Source: an uncultured Cellulomonas sp. (GTDB taxonomy: Bacteria > Actinomycetota > Actinomycetes > Actinomycetales > Cellulomonadaceae). Taken from it: 64,000 nt of DNA. The stretch lies in contig NZ_CANLTL010000017.1 of assembly GCF_947494015.1 (NCBI RefSeq), positions 31,687 through 95,686 on the forward strand, given 5' to 3'. This document shows positions 59,601 to 64,000 of this stretch, piece by piece. The notes beneath the pieces were generated by a model that was not told the DNA's origin, made no database searches, and was given only the letters and a program-made list of their open reading frames with translations. Numbering within the stretch: position 1 is the stretch's first letter; every line of letters starts with the position of its first letter. Made by a program: the position numbers and the translations under genes.

Positions 59601-60524
59601 CACGGTCGCCTCGGTGGGCCCGTAGGTGTTCCACAGCTCGCGGCCGGGGGCCCACAGGCGGGCGGCGAGCTCGGGCGGGACGGCCTCGCCGCCGAAGATG
59701 AGCAGCCGGACGGCGTCCAGGGCCTGGGGCGGCCACAGCCCGGCGAGCGTGGGCACCGTGGACACCACGGTGATCTCGCGGTCCACCAGCCAGGGGCCGA
59801 GCTCGCTGCCCGCCCGGACCAGCGCGCGGGGTGCGGGCAGCAGGGTCGCGCCGTGACGCCACGCGAGCCACATCTCCTCGCACGAGGCGTCGAACGCGAC
59901 CGACAGCCCGGCCAGCACCCGGTCGCCGGGGCCGATCGGGGCGTCCCGCAGGAACAGCTGCGCCTCGGCGTCGACGAAGGCGGCCGCGCTGCGGTGGGTC
60001 ACGGCCACCCCCTTGGGGCGGCCGGTGGAGCCGGAGGTGAAGATGATCCAGGCGTCGTCGTCCGGGCCGGGCGGTCGGGGTGCGGTGCCCGGGGTGGACG
60101 CGCGGCCCGCCGGGGTCCCGTCGGGCCGCAGCGGCTCGGGACCGTCGCCGAGCACGACCGTGACGCCCGCGTCCGCGAACACGCGCTCGGCTCGCTCGTC
60201 GGGGTCGTCGGCGTCGACCGGGACGTACGCGGCCCCGGCGTGCAGGGCCGCGAGCACGCAGACGTACAGGCCGACCGTCCCGGACGCCGCGCGCACCCCG
60301 ACCCGGTCGCCGGGAGCGACGCCGGCGTCGGCCAGGCGCTCCGCGCGCAGCCGGACGGCGTCGGCCAGGGCGGCGTAGCTGAGCACCTCGTCGCCGTCGT
60401 CGACGGCGGGGGCGTCGGGATACCGCGCCACGGTCGCCGCGAAGACGTCGACCAGGGTGCGGGGCGGTGCGGCCAGCGCACCGGCGCGCAGGGTGTCGGT
60501 GGTGGGTACGTCCGGCAGGGTCAC
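56604..60524 (-). CDS. Pls/PosA-type membrane NRPS (homopoly-amino-acid synthetase)
   Basis: A 1306-residue, single-module NRPS. The adenylation domain (about 20-520) has FTSGSTGRPKG, FDASCEEMW, NTYGPTEATV, YRTGDLV, GRADDQVKVNGHRIELAEVD and the catalytic lysine in RTSGKVDRDAL. The carrier domain (about 530-600) has FFSHGGSSL, serine about 543. No condensation or thioesterase domain follows. Instead there are three membrane-helix pairs alternating with three hexapeptide-type (left-handed beta helix) soluble domains, the architecture of epsilon-poly-lysine synthetase. The code read by alignment to GrsA is DAESIGTVVK, lysine-like. GTG 60524 overlaps the PPK2 stop. Confidence 0.9.
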   Translation of the reverse strand: MTLPDVPTTDTLRAGALAAPPRTLVDVFAATVARYPDAPAVDDGDEVLSYAALADAVRLRAERLADAGVAPGDRVGVRAASGTVGLYVCVLAALHAGAAYVPVDADDPDERAERVFADAGVTVVLGDGPEPLRPDGTPAGRASTPGTAPRPPGPDDDAWIIFTSGSTGRPKGVAVTHRSAAAFVDAEAQLFLRDAPIGPGDRVLAGLSVAFDASCEEMWLAWRHGATLLPAPRALVRAGSELGPWLVDREITVVSTVPTLAGLWPPQALDAVRLLIFGGEAVPPELAARLWAPGRELWNTYGPTEATVVACAALLRPDEPVRIGLPLAGWDLAVVGPDGQEVGDGETGELVIGGAGVARYLDPTLDAARFAPLPALGPHRAYRTGDLVVRDPGGLLFVGRADDQVKVNGHRIELAEVDAAMQALPGVAGAAAAVRRTAAGSTLLVGYLVAAPGHDLDTRGLLDRLRETLPGSMVPLLAVVEEIPTRTSGKVDRDALPWPLPDAVGPGPTPLTGLAAWVGDQWAAVIGARPQREDDDFFSHGGSSLTAAQLVSALRSRYPEVTVAHVYDHPQVGDLARHLAERWPGRDGSGAADAEPVRPPASPVPVTSQVVQLLALLPLRGLVALRWLTVLATVDGLLASVWGVGWAPAVSWWWVAVGWLVTVSPVGRLGVCALGARALLAGVRPGTYPRGGPVHLRLWAAERLVEGFGAVTPTSAPWVTLYARALGADVGRDVDLHSVPPVTGFLTLGDRCAVEPEVDLTGHWVDGDVLHLGWVTVGADATVGARSVLLPGARVRAGTDVAAGSAVHGTTGTGEYWSGSPATRQHEARHPWPARRPAGSGRGWTAVYGVAGAAVGALPVLAALPGLAILGGAVRPTTSLGDAVGPALAASLVAAPVAYLTYAVLVLAGVRAMSRGLAEGYHPVRSAAGVRAWSVERLMDAARTVLFPLYSSLATPAWLRLLGAQVGRGTEISTVVGLPTMMRIRDGAFLADDTMVAAYELGGGWLRVASAKVGRRAFLGNSGMTAPGRTVPKNGLVAVLSATPNRTRAGSSYLGSPPVLLARSAAVDDGSRTYSSTPALRRARAAVETCRLVPVLLLGLLWVGTGLTLQWLVATGGWAWAAAAGGVVLLAAGTVAAAVTIAAKWALVGRFHPGDHPLWSSTVWRSELADTFTEVLAAPLFADPVTGSVALVWWLRGLGARIGRGVWCQTYWLPEADLVRLGDGATVGPGCVVQTHLFHDRVMSLDTVTVRDGATLGPHGVILPAAVLDDGASVGPASLVLRGERVPAGSRWVGNPIVPWRTGAAA

Positions 60525-61615
60525 GACGGGTGGGAGCCCTCGGTGCGCGCCGACGCCCGGTGGCCCGGGTCCTCGCCGGTCTCGTACAGGTCACGTGCGG
60601 GGCCGACCACCAACGGGTCGGGGCTCCCGACGACGTCCGGGTCCTTGCCGGCGTAGTCGAACCGGGCCAGCACGTGCCGCATCGCCTCGAGCCGGGCCCG
60701 CTTCTTGTCGTTGCTCTTGACCACCGTCCACGGGGCGTGGTCGGTGTCCGTCTGGGCGAACATCTCCTCCTTGGCCTCGGTGTAGGCCGCCCACCGGTCC
60801 AGCGACTCCAGGTCCATCGGCGACAGCTTCCACTGGCGCACCGGGTCGATCTGGCGGATGAGGAAGCGGGTGCGCTGCTCCGCCTGCGACACCGAGAACC
60901 AGAACTTCACCAGGTGGATCCCGGACCGGACCAGCATCCGCTCCAGATCGGGGGCCTGGCGCATGAACTCGGTGTACTCGTCCGGGCTCGCGAACCCCAT
61001 CACCCGCTCGACGCCGGCCCGGTTGTACCAGGAGCGGTCGAACATGACGATCTCGCCCGCGGCAGGCAGGTGGGCGAGGTAGCGCTGGAAGTACCACTGC
61101 GTGCCCTCGCGCTCGGACGGCTTCTCCAGGGCCACCGTCCTGGCACCACGCGGGTTGAGGTGCTCGGTGAAGCGCTTGATGGTGCCGCCCTTGCCCGCGG
61201 CGTCGCGGCCCTCGAACAGGATGACGAGCCGCTCACCGCTCGTCTTGACCCAGTTCTGCAGCTTGAGGAGCTCGATCTGCAGGGTCCGCTTGACGACGTC
61301 GTACTCGCGGCGGGTCATCCGGTCGGGGTAGGGGTAGCCCTCGCGCCAGGTGTCCACGACGGTGCCGTCCGGTCGCAGCAGCACCGGCTCGCCCTCGTCG
61401 TCGATGTCGACGTGGAACTCCTCGAGCGTCGCCTTGAGGTCCCCCGGCAGGGCGCCGGCGATGGCGTCGGTGCGGGCGCGCTCCGACATCCGCGACAGCT
61501 CGGCCGCCAGGCGCGGCGGACGGACGCCGTTCGTCGCCGGGGCCGCGGGGGCGTGCGTCGGCACCGCGCCGACGGTGTCGTCCGGCGTGACGTCGACGCC
61601 GTCGATGTCCGGCAA
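60521..61615 (-). CDS. ppk2: polyphosphate kinase 2
   Basis: A 364-residue PPK2 of the single-domain class I type. Walker A is FEGRDAAGKGGTIKRF, Walker B region EIVMFDRSWYNRAGVERVMGF, and the lid and C-terminal parts QIDPVRQWKLSPMDLESLDRW and VKSNDKKRARLEAMRHVL. It makes ATP or GTP from polyphosphate, or the reverse. The start is a TTG at 61615, six bases after GAGGAG; the upstream in-frame valine is GTC and cannot start. The first 70 residues are an extension beyond the core. It is the first gene of the NRPS operon (four-base overlap). Confidence 0.9.
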   Translation of the reverse strand: MPDIDGVDVTPDDTVGAVPTHAPAAPATNGVRPPRLAAELSRMSERARTDAIAGALPGDLKATLEEFHVDIDDEGEPVLLRPDGTVVDTWREGYPYPDRMTRREYDVVKRTLQIELLKLQNWVKTSGERLVILFEGRDAAGKGGTIKRFTEHLNPRGARTVALEKPSEREGTQWYFQRYLAHLPAAGEIVMFDRSWYNRAGVERVMGFASPDEYTEFMRQAPDLERMLVRSGIHLVKFWFSVSQAEQRTRFLIRQIDPVRQWKLSPMDLESLDRWAAYTEAKEEMFAQTDTDHAPWTVVKSNDKKRARLEAMRHVLARFDYAGKDPDVVGSPDPLVVGPARDLYETGEDPGHRASARTEGSHPS

Positions 61616-62072
61616 GGTGACTCCTCGGGTCTGCGGTGGGGTCGGGATGCGGGCCGGTGGGGTCCCTTCTGGGGCCCGCGCCGGCCGGACGCTAGCGGGC
61701 GCGGGTGAACGGCAGGTGGCCAGCGGTGCGGCCCCGGCGCGCCAGCCGTGCCATCGCCCGAGGTCGGCCCCGCCGCAGCAGCGCGCCGGTGAGCCCGACA
61801 CTAGGCACCCGCACACCGAGCGGCGACCGGGACCGGACGACCCATTGGGAAGCGGCGGGTCGACGAGGGGCGCTCCGCACGCCGGTCATCGCTGGTCGTG
61901 CGGTGAGGAAAGTCGGTGGGGGAGGCGCCCACTTCAACACGTCAGTCGGTTCACGCACATGCCGATGTCCGGTCGCAGCGGCTTGACGCGCTACTCGGTA
62001 GCCGTCTGCCACGGTCGATGCGATGGGACGATGCGGGTGGACGGATGCTAATTACGACCGAAGGGCACACCG
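61616..62072. other. 457-bp intergenic region at the edge of atypical DNA
   Basis: This lies upstream of the PPK2-NRPS operon (leftward) and of the unknown gene at 62073 (rightward). Composition shifts here from very GC-rich to more mixed around 61.8 kb. No tRNA, repeat or convincing small gene was found. It should hold both promoters; hexamers were not clear enough to call. Confidence 0.5.
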
Positions 62073-63149
62073 GTGTACCCGACCACCGACTCATCCGACT
62101 TGACGCCGGAGCAGCGCGCCCTGCTGGACGACACCTTGTTCGAGTCGAATCCCACCTCGTACTGGCGTGCCCGGATCGACGCCCTGCTCCGAGAGCCGAC
62201 GCCAGTCGACTACGCCTCGGCGCTCGCTGCGGAACTAACCGGCTTCGGCCTTGACCCGCGCATGCTGTCCACGACCGAACCGACACACGATGAACGCGAG
62301 TTGCAGAGAGCACTGGATGCTTTCACCCTCCGGCACCATCTCGCCGAGTCACTCGTGCGGATAGTGCACGCGGTCCTCGCCGACTGGAGGACGCCAGGAT
62401 CGAGTTTCTGGGGGTCGCTAACCACCAATCGTGACGACGGCCACGCCCTCGTGAAGGCGCTTCGCGACTTCGAAGAGCGAGGAGAGATTCCGGCGAACCT
62501 CTTCATGCCCGCAGCGGAAGTGAAGGCACTCCCCGCCGAACCGCCCGCGGAAGTAGCGACGGCGGTCCGGATGCACTGGCGCTGGGTGCAGCGCGCGATG
62601 GAACTGCTCGTCAGTGACGGGCTAGATGCCAACGTCGGGAACAACAAGCTTAAGCATGGCTTCGCGGTGCGCCCCCGCGACGACCTCCGGGTCACCTTCA
62701 TAACGCAACCGCCAAACCCAGATGGGAGCATCCCGCTGTCGACCGTCAAGAGTGGCACCACCCTCGTCGACGCGATAGCAATCGAGTTCCTCGAGCGGCT
62801 CCCATCGCGTCACGAACACGCCGGGTCATGGGAAGTGACGGTCCTGAATCTCAGGCCTGGGCCGCTTCTCGCCGAAGCCCTCGTGCTCTCAGTCGTATGG
62901 GCATCGGTTTTCGCGTCGACGGCAGCCGACCGCTTCGCGGGGCGAGACAAGGTTGCACCTAAGCACCCGGGGCTCGTGCTCGGGCCTCCGCCAGAGGCCA
63001 TCGTCCGCAACGTCATCGGTTACCGACAAGCCCTGACGATCTCCACCAAGAGCGGCACCTCACGCGGCCTGACAGTTGAGACTCCCGATGGCATCGTTGG
63101 GCTGACGCAGACGGGCCACGGGACCCGCGGGATCGTTCTCGATGACTGA
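62073..63149 (+). CDS. unknown 358-residue protein, probably acquired
   Basis: I do not recognise this protein. Its N-terminal half is helical (DAFTLRHHLAESLVRIVHAVLADW). The middle has NVGNNKLKHGFAVRPRDD, which recalls the K-H-G turn in some HEPN-like toxin or RNase families, but that is only a resemblance. The C-terminal part is beta-rich (LTISTKSGTSRGLTVET). GTG 62073 follows GAAGGG at six bases. Codon use is clearly less GC-biased than in the rest of the window, pointing to transfer. No partner gene is evident; the following 260 bases show no gene. Confidence 0.65.
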   Translation: MYPTTDSSDLTPEQRALLDDTLFESNPTSYWRARIDALLREPTPVDYASALAAELTGFGLDPRMLSTTEPTHDERELQRALDAFTLRHHLAESLVRIVHAVLADWRTPGSSFWGSLTTNRDDGHALVKALRDFEERGEIPANLFMPAAEVKALPAEPPAEVATAVRMHWRWVQRAMELLVSDGLDANVGNNKLKHGFAVRPRDDLRVTFITQPPNPDGSIPLSTVKSGTTLVDAIAIEFLERLPSRHEHAGSWEVTVLNLRPGPLLAEALVLSVVWASVFASTAADRFAGRDKVAPKHPGLVLGPPPEAIVRNVIGYRQALTISTKSGTSRGLTVETPDGIVGLTQTGHGTRGIVLDD

Positions 63150-63409
63150 TCGCCCGCAAGTTGCCGCTATCTACGTGAGCGAAAGAGTTAGCCACGCCTC
63201 GCCGCCGGCGAGCGGTTCACCGCCGGCATCGCCCGTTGCCACAGCGCCCCAGGCGATTCGGCCTGCGGCGCCGAGCGTTCTACTCCGGCTCGACACGCGC
63301 ACGCTCATGCCGCGGTGCGTGCGGGTCGGCTACCGCGGCGCGGCGATGCTCAGCCGGCGGCCACATCCGAGGTCATGGGTCGCCGCCCAGGGGCCTGTCC
63401 AAAGATCAG

Positions 63410-63742
63410 TCAATTCACGGCCGGTTCGTCGAAGATTTCGGCCGAACCGGAGTCAACGAGAAGTGTCTGCCCGGGGCAGATCGCTTCCTGAAGCTCGAAG
63501 GTGCTCTGGTCCGCATAGGTCACGACGATCGGCCCGTCGTAGCACTCGGTAGTGTCGAGAAGAACGACGCCGCCATCGGACGTCACCTCCCCGACGTCCT
63601 CACTGCCCAGTCGAACAAGCACGTCCGCGTCGGTGCGGTTCGCGATCGATATGTCCTCGCCGGCGGTGCAGGCCGCCATGCCGAGCACGGCGAGCGCTCC
63701 TAACGCCGCACCTACTCTGCACCGTGCTTCAAATGCTCGCAC
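63410..63742 (-). CDS. small putative lipoprotein
   Basis: A 110-residue exported protein. A signal peptide with lipobox VLGMAAC (cysteine about residue 25) precedes a small beta-rich domain (SIANRTDADVLVRLGSEDVG, VLLDTTECYDGPIVVTY) with two further cysteines that could form a disulfide (ECYDG and AICPG). GTG 63742 follows GGGAG at seven bases. Function is unknown. The 258 bases from here to the window end show no convincing gene. Confidence 0.75.
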   Translation of the reverse strand: MRAFEARCRVGAALGALAVLGMAACTAGEDISIANRTDADVLVRLGSEDVGEVTSDGGVVLLDTTECYDGPIVVTYADQSTFELQEAICPGQTLLVDSGSAEIFDEPAVN

Positions 63743-64000
63743 GACAAGGCTCCCATCCGCTTTTCACCGCGCTGCGGCGCCACGGCGCCTCTTGGATGCG
63801 ACCGTAGAACATCCAGGGGCGATGGGTAGGGCGTACCCGTGACGTTCTTGCGAGGGAACGGTGTTCACCTCCGCCACCGGGCTGATCGGTGAGGACTCGT
63901 CGAGAAGCGGCCGGCATGGACGCCCGCTCATGGCTCCCTTCTGTTGCGCCGGCTGTCAACCGGTCGTGATGGGGACCTGTCGGGCGCTCGGGGTCGGGGC

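Noticed and set aside
61905..61914. GAGGAAAGTC, the signature near the start of bacterial RNase P RNA
   Set aside because: The sequence diverges straight after this 10-mer (GGTGGGGG, not CCGGGCTCC), and none of the later conserved RNase P elements is present within the next few hundred bases.
61705..61986. 93-codon open frame between ppk2 and the unknown gene
   Set aside because: Arg/Pro-rich composition typical of antisense or out-of-frame GC-rich DNA, no ribosome site and no family residues.
63150..63409. Short frames after the unknown protein
   Set aside because: No ribosome sites or recognisable residues; treated as intergenic.

Overview
The window reads as a chromosomal segment of a very high-GC Gram-positive actinobacterium. 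Coding regions end almost every codon in G or C, GTG and TTG starts are common, genes are densely packed, and many adjacent genes overlap by the four bases ATGA or GTGA. The gene content (LacI-controlled sugar ABC importer without its own ATPase, MprF, LysE/LysG, Lgt, PPK2) fits Actinomycetia. A Cellulomonas-like member of the Micrococcales is my best guess, but it rests on general impression and no rRNA is present to test it.

Layout: 1-5.0 kb holds housekeeping and stress genes (MmcQ-like end, aldo/keto reductase, OsmC, a CAP-domain envelope protein, an esterase). A tRNA-Arg(CCU) at 5271-5343 is followed by a small island to about 8.6 kb. It carries two nuclease-fold proteins (NERD and a PD-(D/E)XK-like one) and the C-terminal remnant of a tyrosine integrase. 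At 8.8-10.1 kb lies a secreted seven-repeat beta-propeller. From 11.6 to 17.1 kb there is a LacI regulator divergent from a sugar ABC importer operon that ends in an HSL-type esterase, with a clear promoter and operator between them. From 17.2 to 27.5 kb come an LpqC-like esterase coupled to MprF, a DHA2 drug exporter, an unknown coiled-coil protein, a KefC-type antiporter and a LysE/LysG pair. From 27.5 to 39.4 kb are assorted enzymes, a TetR regulator, hemerythrin, a YchJ-family protein, a flotillin-like protein and a GT39-like membrane protein.

From 39.5 to 45.1 kb a GntR regulator is divergent from a NitT/TauT-type ABC importer, an isochorismatase-fold amidohydrolase and an MFS permease. 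This looks like uptake and hydrolysis of a small nitrogen compound. At 45.1-50.6 kb are a small HTH gene with an ABC exporter behind two large palindromes, a serine hydrolase, and an MFS exporter divergent from an ArsR-like regulator behind three phased TGCAAA repeats. Next come lgt and a three-gene arsenic operon (Acr3, an ArsR-ArsC fusion, and a second ArsC), all overlapping by four bases.

The most interesting locus is 54.4-61.6 kb. PPK2, a 1306-residue membrane-bound Pls/PosA-type NRPS and an M1 aminopeptidase form one overlapping operon, with a phosphopantetheinyl transferase converging on it. My hand-read adenylation-domain code (DAESIGTVVK) resembles lysine codes, so the locus probably makes a cationic isopeptide polymer of the epsilon-poly-lysine kind. 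PPTase would activate the carrier domain, PPK2 could buffer ATP, and the M1 enzyme could trim or degrade the polymer. The right end (62.0-63.8 kb) is visibly less GC-biased and holds an orphan protein and a small lipoprotein, probably acquired DNA.
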